Source of the DNA: an uncultured Clostridia bacterium
Lineage (GTDB): Bacteria > Bacillota > Clostridia > Christensenellales > Borkfalkiaceae
DNA: 64,000 bases
Reading direction: 5' to 3'
Assembly (NCBI GenBank): GCA_947624965.1
Contig: CANQMN010000001.1
Coordinates: 124,001 to 188,000 of the forward strand
The notes beneath the pieces were generated by a model. That model was not told the DNA's origin, did no database searches, and saw only the letters and a list, made by a program, of their open reading frames with translations. Shown in pieces: positions 52,527-62,333 of this stretch (position 1 is its first letter; every line of letters begins with the position of its first letter). A program made the position numbers and the translations under genes.

Positions 52527-52800
52527 TTTTTCCCACTCCCCCTCCCCTACCCCTCCCCCTCGCTTGCGAGGGGGAGGGTAAAGGAGAGATAAGCGAGGGG
52601 AGAAGTAAGAGAGAGCGGGAGAGGGTGAAAGAACTACCAGCTCACCTCCCCCTTGAAAGGGGGAGGATATGGTGGGGGTTGACGAGAAGGACGAAAGGCG
52701 AGGCGAAAGCGGGCTCCCCCTCCCCTACCCCTCCCCCTCAACGAGGGGGAGGGCGAATAAAAAGAACCTCCCCCTCGCAAGCGAGGGGGAGGTATAATAG
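52527..52800. repeat. C/G-rich palindromic repeat block
   Basis: Several imperfect palindromes of the form CCTCCCCCTCGCAAGCGAGG and CACCTCCCCCTTGAAAGG alternate with short spacers such as TACCCCTCCCC and TGGTGGGGGTTGA. No open frame here has coding character. The same units recur at 61.67-62.2 kb. Confidence 0.8.
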
Positions 52801-52814
52801 ATGGGAAGATAACC

Positions 52815-53891
52815 TTAAATGCGTTTGGTGGGGAGGGCGTAGAATTCGGGCGGGAGGGCGATCTCCGAGCTCGTGGGGGCGGCGCTGTGGAGCTGCTGTT
52901 GGACGCGGCGGTACTCGGAGATCCGTACGACGTGCACGGAGATGATAAAGCTCGAAACGGGGATATCGCCCGAGCGGAACACGAACTTGACGGAATAATC
53001 CCCCAGCGACTGCATGCGGAAATAGTTGAAATAGACGAGGAGCGGGTAGGTGTTGTTGGGTCCGAGCTCGGTGGATGAGCCCGTGTTCTCGTCGTACCAG
53101 TAGGCGCTCACGCCGCCGCCGAGACTTTGGTCGAACTCCTGAATCTCCGAATAGATCTTATTTCCCTTGAAGTTGTACGCGTCCGTGATGTAATACTTGT
53201 ATTTGTATGCCCCGTCGTTATCCACCGCGAGCGTAACGGAGGCGCGCTGTAAAATCGTTTTGTCGTCCTGCACGTACTCGTGATCCTCATAGAGAATGAC
53301 GGGGTCCAGATCGGTAGAAGTCCAACCGCTGCCCTCTCTTCGGAGCCCGATTTTGAACTTTTGGGGAACGGAATCGGAATAGACGGGCACTTCCTCGAAC
53401 ACGTATTCGCAGATGGAACAGACGTTCTCGGCGCGCCCCATGCGGAAGGCATTCGGGGGCGTGCGGAGAATGTATTCGGGCTCGGTGTGAGGCTCCAAGA
53501 ACTCGGCGCGGCAACCGCGCGTGGTGCAGACGCGGTAGTGCCCCTCCGCCTTTTGGAGCCAAGGCTGGGTCTCGTCGAACACGTGCTCGCCCGTCGCCTC
53601 GACGGTCTCGATTTTCTCCTCGCCGCAGACGGGGCAGGCAAAGACGCCCTTTCCGCGCGTGAAGCAGGTGGGCTCCTCCCCTTCCACGTACTCTTTGAGG
53701 ACAAATTCCTCGTGCGGGAACGACTCCCGCGCGTTACAGCCCTCGTCCGTGCAGAAATGCCAGTGTTCCTGCGCGTTGTGGTTCCATTCCGTCGCCCAGT
53801 GGTGGGTCTCCTCCCCGTCGCACGCCGCGATGCCGAGCGCGGCGAACAGCGCGGCGAAGAGGGAGAGCAAAAGGATAAGCTGTCTCTTCAT
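52815..53891 (-). CDS. cysteine-rich lipoprotein of unknown function
   Basis: 358 residues; signal MKRQLILLLSLFAALFAALG with lipobox GIAAC. The N-terminal half has four Cys/His elements: HWHFCTDEGC, FACPVCGEEK, HYRVCTTRGC and VCSICEYVF. These look like zinc-ribbon-like knuckles or disulfide loops outside the cell. The second half is a beta-rich domain with YKYKYYITDAYNFKGNKIYSE. GGAGGAGG precedes the ATG. No known function. It follows the giant lipoprotein gene by about 130 nt and may share its transcript. Confidence 0.75.
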   Translation of the reverse strand: MKRQLILLLSLFAALFAALGIAACDGEETHHWATEWNHNAQEHWHFCTDEGCNARESFPHEEFVLKEYVEGEEPTCFTRGKGVFACPVCGEEKIETVEATGEHVFDETQPWLQKAEGHYRVCTTRGCRAEFLEPHTEPEYILRTPPNAFRMGRAENVCSICEYVFEEVPVYSDSVPQKFKIGLRREGSGWTSTDLDPVILYEDHEYVQDDKTILQRASVTLAVDNDGAYKYKYYITDAYNFKGNKIYSEIQEFDQSLGGGVSAYWYDENTGSSTELGPNNTYPLLVYFNYFRMQSLGDYSVKFVFRSGDIPVSSFIISVHVVRISEYRRVQQQLHSAAPTSSEIALPPEFYALPTKRI

Positions 53892-53952
53892 TTTTTCCTC
53901 CTCCGCGGAGAGCCCGCGGAATATCGCAAGCGCAAAAATTTGCGCGGAAACC

Positions 53953-53990
53953 TCGTACCCCCTCCCCGCAACGCGGAGAGGGGGGTTGGA
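53953..53990. repeat. C/G-rich hairpin between lipoprotein genes
   Basis: ACCCCCTCCCCGC and GCGGAGAGGGGGGT form a strong stem with loop AAC. It belongs to the same repeat family as the blocks at 52.5 and 61.7 kb. It lacks a T-run. Confidence 0.65.
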
Positions 53991-54023
53991 GATGCATTCC
54001 CGCTTTCGCGGGTGGTGTGAGCG

Positions 54024-57000
54024 TTACGCAGTGGGCGTCATCGTGATGGTAACCGTCTCATCCGCGGGCGCGCCAAAGAGCCAGAATTTGAAGGATACGA
54101 TGTTGGAGGAGAGGCTCTTCTTCGTCCAAGTGTGCGTACGTCCTTCATCGCTCACCGTGCAACCGGAGTTGCCGGACTGCGTAGAGAAGAGCCCGCTCGG
54201 GAGAGAGACGTTGCTCTGCTGATTCGTCAGCGACGAGAAGGTAATTACGATATCGTAGTACGCATAGCGACCGTTTGTAACCTTGAAGCCTTCCAACTCG
54301 AAATCGTACTGCACGTAGTGTTCGGGCTTGAACGTAAACGCCACCCCCGGCTGTATCTTCTGTCCCGCGTGCGTCGTCAGTTTGAGGTTGATATCGATCG
54401 GCGCGTTCCCGTTCTCGGGATCGGTAGCCGCGGGCTGGTAGAGCACGAACTCTCTGCTCTGGAACGCGATGGGCAGGCTGAAATTGTTGTCCTTATTCAG
54501 CGTGTACTGCTTGCCGTAGCTCCAAACGTAGAGCGTCGCCGTCTCTTTGAGTTCGGGCGCGAGCGTCGCCACGAGGTCGCAGAAGGAGTAGACACTGGTG
54601 TCCTTGCCCTCGTCGGACTTACCGATTTGGACTGCCTCGTCGAGCTTGACGATGATAATCCCCGCCGCGGGAACGGTGATGGAGACATCGCCGCCGTCGA
54701 GCGTGAGCGACTTTTCCAACGCTTCCGTGTACTTCTGCAAGGTCAACGTGTACGTGCTCGAACCCGACGACCCGCCGTAGGCGAGGGTGAAGCTACGATC
54801 GGTCTCCGAAAGGATAACGATCTCGTACGGCTTCGACCCCGTGAGCGACACCGCGCCACCCTCCGCCTTCGTGATACCGCCCCCGATGTTGAGGGTCGTG
54901 AACGACGAGGAAGTCGTCGTCGCGGAGAGCAGGTACTTGTTCTCTGCGCCGCGTGCGAGCGAGGAATCGAAGATCGCGGTCTTTGCGGTCTTGGAAACGC
55001 CGCTGTACGTCATCGGCGCGTCGAGTTTGAGTGCGGTACTCTCATCGGGATTTTCGAGCTTGATCGTCGCGCTCACCGTTTCGTTTCCATAGTAGTTGGC
55101 CAAGTTGATCATCAGGAACGCGTTGCCGTCGGTGAGCGTGAGTTTCAACAGCGAGCTTTCGATCTTGCGACTATTACCGCTGAACGTGAACGTTTGTCCC
55201 AACGCGCCGAACGTTGCAGATCCCTTGGGCCCCTTCGCATCGCCGAACGCGAACTGCGGCGAGCCGCTCGGAACGCTTATGGGCGTAGCGGTGATCTTGC
55301 AATAGACCGTCTGCCCGATCAAACTGCTGTCGATAGGTAAGAACACACGCTCCGTCGTGCCCTTGATCGACACATTGATGCCGTCGCCGCCGAGCGTGAG
55401 CGCCTCGCCCTTGTACTCTTCGAGCGTGAAGGTAACGTCGCAGGACGTTGTATTGGACATCGTAACATCGAGCGTCTTATTGATGTTGTAGAACGCGAAG
55501 GCTTTGGACTTATATTCGTTGTCCTTGTTGAGGGTAATGGTCGCAAGCAAGACCGAGGTCGCGCTGTTCGATCCCGTAAACGAGAACGTGGGATCGCTGC
55601 CTTCGTTGCCGGATACTTCCGCCTTGATGGTGTACAGTTTGCCAATCGTTACGCCCTTCAATTCGAGCGCAGCCTTGACGCCCGTCTTCATGGTGGTGGT
55701 TACGGGCGAGCCGACGCCAAAACCGAGGTATTCGTTGATCGTGAGGCGGACAAAGTGGTCGACAATGGTGCCGGCGAAACCGGGCATCGAGCCCATACCG
55801 GAGATACAGCCGGTCATATCCACCGTGAGATATTCGGACCCGAACGTTACCTGTTCATACTTCTGTCCCTTCGTTTTAAATTCCCACCGGTTTTCGCCCA
55901 CCTTGACCGTTCCGCAGAGTTCGCCGTCCTTATGGTCGGTGCCCGGCATATTTTTCCAACCGATGTCGTAGGGCATGGTGATGGTGAACGTCTTCCCGCC
56001 CGCGTTCTTCGCGAGAACTTCGTCCGGCAATTTGTACCATGCGGTAGGAGGCGTGGTGCCGCCCTCGTTGAAGTGCACCTGGAAGCCGGAGATCAACTGC
56101 GCCATCGTGAGCGCGGTAACGGGGATGTAGGTCATGTACACCTTCACGTCCTCCGAAACGCCGCTCACCGTGAGTTTGAAGCGGTGGACCGCCGCCGCGG
56201 ACGTACCGACCGCGGCAATTTCCTTGGTCGCCGAATAGCTCTTGCCTTCGCCCGCATCCTTGGTGAAGCCGTCGATTACGATGCTTGCGGGGAACGTATC
56301 CGTGTCGCCCGACGTAAAGGTGAGCGTGAGCGAGGAGAGATCGAGCTCTTCGCCGCTCGCCGCCTCCGCATGGAAGCTAACGAGGGCAAGCGGGTTAAGG
56401 TAGACGCTCGCGTACTTCTCGCCCGCGGAGGAGAGCGTAACCGCGCTTCCCGCCGTCATGTCTTTGCCGAAGGCAACGTCGTTTTTCATCGCGCCCGAGA
56501 AGGAGAAGGCGACCGCCTCGTCCGTTTGGGACGTGATGTAGAAGTAGTTCTTGTTGAGGGCGAGCGGAGCCGTTGTGAACACTTCGCCGCTCTTGGTGAA
56601 TTCCGCCGTCTCGTCGTCGTTGTAGTGGATGATGAACTTGACGTTGTCGCCCACTTCGCCCGTCGGCGTGATGGTGAACACGTAGGGCGCGTATTCGCCC
56701 TGAATATCGGAGGAGAGCGCGATGTACGTCGCCTCATCCGGCTGCAAGGTTACGGACGTCGTCTCGTTCTGCCCGATCTTCGTGTAGTCGAGATAATGGA
56801 TGGTGATATCGTGTTCCGCACCGTCCGCCGCCGCGATATAGCACTGCCGTGCGCCCGTGCCGCCGCCGCAGAGGAACATGGGAAGCGTCCAGTTATTGGA
56901 CTTATCGAGCGTGAACTTGTCGGAGCCGTGGTAGAAGTAGAACACGTCGCCTTCGTTTGCGCCCTCGATCCAGAAGCGGGTCTCCATATAGTTATCGTAA

Positions 57001-60000
57001 TCGATAAGCTCCATGGCTTTCTCCGCGCCCGCCTCGATGTGGAGGCTCTCGCCCGCCTTCTCCGACTTGGAGAGTTGCACGCACGAATACTTTTCGACGT
57101 GGATGGTTACGGTAACTTCCTTATCCGCTTTGAGCGTGAAGGTCGCAGTGCGCTGCAAATTGAGCTTGTATACCTTGTAGCGGCTCGCCGCGTTGAGCGT
57201 GATGGATTCGTAGGTGTATCCGCTGTCCACGTTGGAGACGAAGACGATCTCCGCGCTCTCCGAGACCTGCAACCAGAGGTTGTACTGCTCCATCTCTTTC
57301 CCCGGGACGGAGGTTTTGAGGATATCCGCGCTGAATTTGAACTTCTGCGCCGTCGTATTCAGCGTAACGCCTTCGAGCGGCTCGTCGATGCCGACGAAAT
57401 TCGCCGAATCGTCGGTGAGCTCGAACCAGACGTCGTAACAGCTGCCCGCACTGCCCGCCGTGATCGCGATGTAATTGTAGCTCGACGTGAAGGAGAACAC
57501 GAATTCGGTGTAGTCATCCTCCGTCTTCCGCTCTTCCTTCAATTCGGTCAACGCGGGAGCGGTACCCGTTTCCGTATCGATCTTTTTCCCGGAGCAAACG
57601 CTCAACGACGCCACCTTCGCGTGGCTTCTCACGTACATCTTATAGGAGTGCTGTAAGAGCACGGTGTTCGGGAGAGTGAAAGGAATGTAATGCCCGTTGG
57701 AGAGCCCGGAGTAGCCCGCGCCGACCGTCGTCTTGGAGCCGTCCGTCGCCGCCGACGGGATCCCCGCCGATTGCAACGTGAGCGTGCCGCTGAGCGTGGG
57801 ACCGTTATAGGTGAGAAGGTCGATCGTGAGCGTATCCGCCGTCTTCATGCCGTTTTCACTGCGGAAGTAGGCGATGAACTTGGAAGTCGTTCCGTCGCTC
57901 TCCGCCTCGCTGTACGCAAGGTTAGCTTTGACGCCCGTGAGGGAGCCGTTCATGGCGATGGCGCCGCGGAAGTCGGTGTTCTCCACCGCAAACGTGAGCT
58001 TGTAACCGCCGCTCGCCGACTTCGTGGCATTGCGAATGTTGCTGATGGAGATCGAGAAGGAGGTGTACTGCGCGGGGTCGATGGCGCAATCGGTCGAATT
58101 GCCGACGCTGACGGCACGCGAGAAGGGATTTTCCGCCTGCCAATGCGCTTTGAGCACGATGTCCGCCGCGGGCATCACGAAGGAGGACTCGACGTTGAGC
58201 ACGGTCATGGAATCGGCGCCCGCCGCCGTGTATTCCCAACCTGCGAGGAGGTAGTTCTCACGCGTGAACATGTCGCGGGAGCCGAGCGTTACGGTCGCGC
58301 CCTCTTCGTTGTGGAGCTTGTTCACGGGCGTGCCCGTCGCGTCGCGGTGGTTTGCCTCGTACGTGATGTTGTACACGCGGTGCATCGAGAAGTTGACAAC
58401 GGAGTAGTAATCGGTGGTATCCGTGCTCGCAACGAGCCAAACGGCGGTATCCCCTTCCTCGATGTCGATGTAATAGGTTTTGCCCAAATAGGACGCGGTG
58501 AGTTCAACGGGATCCTTCCCCTCTGCGACGAGCGCGAGCGAAGGGATCGCATGACCGCCGACCGTGGACACCGTGAACGCATAGGAGCCCGCGTCGAGAT
58601 CGGCGAGTTTGAGCTTGAATTTGCCGTCCTTCTCCTCGTTGTAGGGATTGGTGGGCGCGACGACGACGGTCTCCACCGAGCCGTCGAGCTCGGGCTGGAC
58701 ATACGCCTCCAACTCGAAGTCCACCGTGAGAGCCGCGGAGAGCGCATCTTCCAAATAGACGGTGAATTCGTGCACGCCCGCAATTTCGATATAGCCGACG
58801 TAGACGTACTTATTCGCGTCCGCATCGCTCGCCGCGGTATCCTTGTAGAAGTAGGAACGCACGCCGTCGACGGTTACGTAGAAATCGGTCGTCTCGACGT
58901 TGAGCGTCGCGGTGAGCTTGTATTCGCCCGCAAGCGAAGGCGCAAGCGAAACGGTAAAGGAGGTGTGCTCCGCGCCCGCGATCTGCACGCCGCTCAACTT
59001 GTTTGCCGCGCCGAGCCCGAGCGTGCCCTCGACCGTGTAGATGTCCTCGGGCTTCCACTTCACCGTGAACTTGATCTCGCCCGCGGCGTTGAGCTGTTCC
59101 GCCGTGAAGACGAGGCTGTCGCCAGGGTGCGCGACCTTCGTTTCGCCCGCGGCATCCTGATATTCCCAACCGTCGAACACGAAGCCGGGCTTCGTAATTC
59201 TCATATCGCCGTTGTGGAGCACGGTGTAGCTATCGAACGCCTTATCGGTATCCACATAGGAGCCCTCGGACCCCGCCCCGCCCTCGTAAACGAAGTTCGC
59301 GCGGGTGTACACGGCGGAGAGCTTCACCTGCACCTGCACGAGCGTATCGCCCGTGTGCGTTACGACAAAGCCGTAGGAATAGCTGCTCCAAGCGTTCGTA
59401 AGCTGCGAGGACATCGCATTCGCCTGCGTGAGCGAAGAGGTACGGAGAAGCGAAGTCGCGCTCCTCGACTGCATGGTAAACTGGTAGACCTTTGCGCCTT
59501 CGAGCGAGGAGCCTTGCACTTCGGCGGTGTACTGCGCATAGCCGTGCTTCTGCGTGTAGAAGTAGCCGAACGTGGAGACGTTGCTCTTGTAGCCCGTGGA
59601 GCTCGAAAGTCCCGTGAGCATGAGCCAGCTCTCGGGAACGGCGTAAACGGTGATGTTCTCCTCGGAGGCGGTAACCAAATTCTTCTCGTAAGGCGTGCAA
59701 TTTGCGACCGCTTCGAGCGTGAGGGTCACTGTGCAGGCAACGGTTCTATCGAAGTTGATGAGGCGGAGCGCATAGTCGTCCTTGGCGTACCCATCGAGAT
59801 AGATAATGCCCTCGAACTTGGAAGCGTCGTCCGTCGCCGCCGTGAGGTTGAAGATGTATTCGACGTTCTGCACGCCTTCGAGCCCGCTCGTCGTGTAGCC
59901 CATGATGGCGCTCGGGTTGCCGTCCGCGGACGTAACCTTCGCCGTGAGCTTATAGTAGCCCGCCTGAATGCCGCTCACAAGCCCGAGGTTCTTCACCGTG

Positions 60001-61118
60001 CCGTACGTGGACGAGCTCGCCGTGGGAAGTTCGAGCCCGACATAGGCGTTCTCCTCGCCCAAGCCGAGGCGCATGTTGCTGTAATAGGCGACCGCAAGGT
60101 AAATTTCCTTCTCGTCTGCCGTCTCATCCGCCGCCGCGAACAGGTGGTTCGCCGCCGCCCTCTGCAAAAATCCGTACAGTTCGGCGTCGATGGGATAGAG
60201 ACCTTGCCCGTTGACCTTTTCCGCATACGCTTTGAGGAGCGGATAGTAGTTGTGGCGCGTCCACTCGTTGGTGGACTCGTTCGTGCACTCTTCAAAGGTG
60301 AAGAGGCCGCTGTCGGGCTCGGTAACGAGCTCCTTGATCGTCTTGCCGGCGAAGATACGGTCGTTTTCCACATCGAGCATGAGATAGGCGATCGCATCGC
60401 CGTAATAGTATTTGCCCTCGCTCTCGCGGAGCTGGTTCATGCCGAGCTCGGTGATCTCAACGGGGAGCGCTTCCCTGTTGGTGTACCCTTCCGCAGGCGC
60501 GGGCGTGCCGCTCGCGGTGTGGTTGACGTCCGTCGCATAGTGCTTCGCATAGGAGAGCACGATCTGCGCGGAGGTGTTGCCTTCCCCGACGGCGACGGCG
60601 TCCGCTTCCACATATGCGGAAGGCACGCTCAAAGCCGCGACCTCGTAAGAACTGCCCGCGTGCTTGGTGTATGTAAGGGAGACGGAGCCCGTGGCGTCCG
60701 TCGTGCCGACTGCCGCCGCAACGCCTTCCGCCGCATCGCCCGCCGCGTATTGCAGCGCGACCTGCGCGCCCTCTACGGGCAAGCCCGCCGTGTCCTCCAC
60801 GGAGACGGTGAACGTCTCGGGAACGCCGAGCGAGACGGCGATGTTCTTTTCCGTGCCGTCCACGTTGAGCACGGGCTCATAGCCCGCGGGGATACCGTAA
60901 GAGGACGCCGACTGCGTGCCTACTCCCACATAAAAAACGCGCGAAAGAGCAACGCTGACGTAAGCATCCGCTTCCCCGCGGACGCTCGTACGCAGCGTGT
61001 GCACGTTCTCGCGCGCATCGTTATTCAGATAGTAGACGTCGAGGTAAATATCTTTGAGAGCAGTTTCCGCCGCATCCTTCGCGGTGAGCTTAAAGGACGC
61101 GTATTCGGATAGAGACAC
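54024..61118 (-). CDS. giant secreted protein, main body out of frame with its signal peptide
   Basis: About 2364 codons. It starts formally at a GTG inside the G-run and reads SLSEYASFKLTAKDA. The natural N-terminus is the lipoprotein signal encoded at 61452-61127 in another frame. It is built from dozens of beta-sandwich segments, with two InlB/Flg_new-like repeats (KPGFVFDGWEYQDAAGE and ENYLLAGWEYTAAGADS). Pre-peptidase-like blocks (YKLTATLNVETTDFYVTVDG, and GAYKLTF-like variants) recur. No catalytic motif or wall-sorting signal is visible. A surface adhesion or scaffold role is inferred. With one G fewer in the run the product would be about 2470 residues. Confidence 0.8.
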   Translation of the reverse strand: MSLSEYASFKLTAKDAAETALKDIYLDVYYLNNDARENVHTLRTSVRGEADAYVSVALSRVFYVGVGTQSASSYGIPAGYEPVLNVDGTEKNIAVSLGVPETFTVSVEDTAGLPVEGAQVALQYAAGDAAEGVAAAVGTTDATGSVSLTYTKHAGSSYEVAALSVPSAYVEADAVAVGEGNTSAQIVLSYAKHYATDVNHTASGTPAPAEGYTNREALPVEITELGMNQLRESEGKYYYGDAIAYLMLDVENDRIFAGKTIKELVTEPDSGLFTFEECTNESTNEWTRHNYYPLLKAYAEKVNGQGLYPIDAELYGFLQRAAANHLFAAADETADEKEIYLAVAYYSNMRLGLGEENAYVGLELPTASSSTYGTVKNLGLVSGIQAGYYKLTAKVTSADGNPSAIMGYTTSGLEGVQNVEYIFNLTAATDDASKFEGIIYLDGYAKDDYALRLINFDRTVACTVTLTLEAVANCTPYEKNLVTASEENITVYAVPESWLMLTGLSSSTGYKSNVSTFGYFYTQKHGYAQYTAEVQGSSLEGAKVYQFTMQSRSATSLLRTSSLTQANAMSSQLTNAWSSYSYGFVVTHTGDTLVQVQVKLSAVYTRANFVYEGGAGSEGSYVDTDKAFDSYTVLHNGDMRITKPGFVFDGWEYQDAAGETKVAHPGDSLVFTAEQLNAAGEIKFTVKWKPEDIYTVEGTLGLGAANKLSGVQIAGAEHTSFTVSLAPSLAGEYKLTATLNVETTDFYVTVDGVRSYFYKDTAASDADANKYVYVGYIEIAGVHEFTVYLEDALSAALTVDFELEAYVQPELDGSVETVVVAPTNPYNEEKDGKFKLKLADLDAGSYAFTVSTVGGHAIPSLALVAEGKDPVELTASYLGKTYYIDIEEGDTAVWLVASTDTTDYYSVVNFSMHRVYNITYEANHRDATGTPVNKLHNEEGATVTLGSRDMFTRENYLLAGWEYTAAGADSMTVLNVESSFVMPAADIVLKAHWQAENPFSRAVSVGNSTDCAIDPAQYTSFSISISNIRNATKSASGGYKLTFAVENTDFRGAIAMNGSLTGVKANLAYSEAESDGTTSKFIAYFRSENGMKTADTLTIDLLTYNGPTLSGTLTLQSAGIPSAATDGSKTTVGAGYSGLSNGHYIPFTLPNTVLLQHSYKMYVRSHAKVASLSVCSGKKIDTETGTAPALTELKEERKTEDDYTEFVFSFTSSYNYIAITAGSAGSCYDVWFELTDDSANFVGIDEPLEGVTLNTTAQKFKFSADILKTSVPGKEMEQYNLWLQVSESAEIVFVSNVDSGYTYESITLNAASRYKVYKLNLQRTATFTLKADKEVTVTIHVEKYSCVQLSKSEKAGESLHIEAGAEKAMELIDYDNYMETRFWIEGANEGDVFYFYHGSDKFTLDKSNNWTLPMFLCGGGTGARQCYIAAADGAEHDITIHYLDYTKIGQNETTSVTLQPDEATYIALSSDIQGEYAPYVFTITPTGEVGDNVKFIIHYNDDETAEFTKSGEVFTTAPLALNKNYFYITSQTDEAVAFSFSGAMKNDVAFGKDMTAGSAVTLSSAGEKYASVYLNPLALVSFHAEAASGEELDLSSLTLTFTSGDTDTFPASIVIDGFTKDAGEGKSYSATKEIAAVGTSAAAVHRFKLTVSGVSEDVKVYMTYIPVTALTMAQLISGFQVHFNEGGTTPPTAWYKLPDEVLAKNAGGKTFTITMPYDIGWKNMPGTDHKDGELCGTVKVGENRWEFKTKGQKYEQVTFGSEYLTVDMTGCISGMGSMPGFAGTIVDHFVRLTINEYLGFGVGSPVTTTMKTGVKAALELKGVTIGKLYTIKAEVSGNEGSDPTFSFTGSNSATSVLLATITLNKDNEYKSKAFAFYNINKTLDVTMSNTTSCDVTFTLEEYKGEALTLGGDGINVSIKGTTERVFLPIDSSLIGQTVYCKITATPISVPSGSPQFAFGDAKGPKGSATFGALGQTFTFSGNSRKIESSLLKLTLTDGNAFLMINLANYYGNETVSATIKLENPDESTALKLDAPMTYSGVSKTAKTAIFDSSLARGAENKYLLSATTTSSSFTTLNIGGGITKAEGGAVSLTGSKPYEIVILSETDRSFTLAYGGSSGSSTYTLTLQKYTEALEKSLTLDGGDVSITVPAAGIIIVKLDEAVQIGKSDEGKDTSVYSFCDLVATLAPELKETATLYVWSYGKQYTLNKDNNFSLPIAFQSREFVLYQPAATDPENGNAPIDINLKLTTHAGQKIQPGVAFTFKPEHYVQYDFELEGFKVTNGRYAYYDIVITFSSLTNQQSNVSLPSGLFSTQSGNSGCTVSDEGRTHTWTKKSLSSNIVSFKFWLFGAPADETVTITMTPTA

Positions 61119-61452
61119 CCCCCCCCGAAGTGATCGGCATCATGTACAGTTTTCCGCTCGAAAATTGCACTTTGACATAGGGCACTTCGCCTTCGCCGAC
61201 GGAGACAGCCCCGATGGAGCTCACCTGCCCGCCGCTCAATGCGTTGATGCCCGCCGTGATATCGTTATACCATTCTTCCAGGGACTTCGCCCCGCTTCCG
61301 ACGGTTTGGCTGTAAACGCCGTAGACCGCCTCGTACTGCGCGTCGACTTTGAAGTCTTCTTCGCCGTCGTCGCACGCAGCGATCCCCGCGACGCAGGCGA
61401 CCGCGCAGAGGGCGGTGAGCGTCGCTACCAGAAGTTTCCGCAATGCTTTCAT
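61090..61452 (-). CDS. signal-peptide part of the giant lipoprotein
   Basis: 120 residues as read. The signal MKALRKLLVATLTALCAVACVAG has lipobox GIAAC, and is followed by DDGEEDFKVDAQYEAVYGVYSQ and VKVQFSSGKLYMMPITSGGG. After the Gly codons made by the G-run the frame reads SIRIRVL and stops. Up to the run this is clearly the start of the giant protein; beyond it the other frame continues. Read alone it would be a short, useless lipoprotein. Confidence 0.8.
   Translation of the reverse strand: MKALRKLLVATLTALCAVACVAGIAACDDGEEDFKVDAQYEAVYGVYSQTVGSGAKSLEEWYNDITAGINALSGGQVSSIGAVSVGEGEVPYVKVQFSSGKLYMMPITSGGGVSIRIRVL
61118..61126 (-). other. run of nine G at the frame junction
   Basis: Nine consecutive C on the plus strand (G on the coding strand) lie exactly where the lipoprotein start and the 2364-codon body change frame. 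Eight G (or eleven) would join them in frame as TSGG-VSLSEY. This is a typical slipped-strand contingency tract, or a base-count error. Confidence 0.85.
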
Positions 61453-61496
61453 AAAACCTACCTCGACTGTTTTCGTACAGAGATGAATTTATGCAA

Positions 61497-61528
61497 ATTC
61501 GTATGCAACAAATCCTCTTTATACGAAT
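61497..61528 (-). promoter_or_regulatory. 5' leader hairpin of the giant lipoprotein
   Basis: ATTCGTAT and ATACGAAT form a perfect 8-bp stem in the leader mRNA, with AAAGAGGA in the loop side. It may affect mRNA stability. Confidence 0.5.
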
Positions 61529-61537
61529 ATTATACAT

Positions 61538-61566
61538 ATAATATCATTATAAATTTCTTTTGTCAA
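61538..61566 (-). promoter_or_regulatory. promoter of the giant lipoprotein gene
   Basis: On the minus strand TTGACA (61566-61561), 17-bp spacer, TATTAT (61543-61538). Transcription starts near 61531, about 80 nt before the ATG. Confidence 0.82.
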
Positions 61567-61667
61567 ACAAATTGACGGGGGTTTTTGCAAGAATTTCCGC
61601 GCGCTTCGGCATAAATTTCCCAAATCCCGCGCCTCGGGTGGCGCAAAGCCCCCTCCGCACGGCGGTT

Positions 61668-62196
61668 TTTCCCTGTCCTCCCCCTACCCTACCCTCCCCC
61701 CTCGCTTGCGAGGGGGGAGGTAAATAGAAAGAACGGCAGCAAAGGGAGAGACGGGCGGGTGAAAAAAGCGGGAAGGGAAATATTTACTCCCCTTGGTAAG
61801 GGGAGTAAATATAACTACCTCCCTCTTGAAAGGGGGAGGGTTGGGTGGGGGTTGAAAAGGACGAGGAGTAGATTCCCTCCCCCCACCCTACCCTCCCCCC
61901 TCACAACGTGAGGGGGGAGGTAAATAGAAAGAACGGCGGGAAAGGGAAAAGAGAGAGCGCGAGAAGAAACGGCGGGAAAGGGAGAGACGGGCGGGTAGAA
62001 AAAGCGGGAAGGGAAATATTTACTCCCCTTGGTTAGGGGAGTAAGTATAACTACCTCCCCCTTGGTAAGGGGGAGGGTTGGGTGGGGGTTGAGAAGGACG
62101 GGAGGTAGAGCCCCTCCCCCTACCCTACCCTCCCCCCTCGCAAAGCGAGGGGGGAGGTAAATAGAGAACCTCCCCCTCGCAAGCGAGGGGGGAGGG
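61668..62196. repeat. tandem C/G-rich palindromic repeat array
   Basis: About two and a half units of 200-240 bp. Each has a CCCTACCCTCCCCCCTC element, a palindrome closing with GAGGGGGGAGGTAAATAG, a stretch with AAAGAACGG, an ACTCCCCTTGG/AGGGGAGT hairpin, and a CTACCTCCCCCTTGG hairpin leading to GGTTGGGTGGGGGTTGA. The units are imperfect and the spacers are not unique sequences, so this is not a CRISPR array. No gene is seen here. Confidence 0.82.
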
Positions 62197-62215
62197 AAAA
62201 GAAAGCGCGAAAGGA

Positions 62216-62251
62216 AAAGGGCTCTCCCGTAGATGGGAGAGCCCTTTTTTT
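62216..62251. terminator. terminator of the 62.3-kb lipoprotein gene
   Basis: GGGCTCTCCC (62219-62228) and GGGAGAGCCC (62235-62244) with A and T runs on either side; functional in both directions. Confidence 0.8.
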
Positions 62252-62333
62252 GAATTTAATGGTCGCTATGGCGAAAACACAATCCTATTAGGCGTAACGG
62301 CTCGGTGGGAACGACAAGGAGAACGCTATCCTA

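Noticed and set aside
57690..61112. 1140-codon plus-strand open frame
   Set aside because: Shadow of the giant lipoprotein gene with His/Arg/Val-rich low-information sequence.
61668..62196. CRISPR array
   Set aside because: Units are imperfect, 200-240 bp long and without unique spacers; no cas genes are present.
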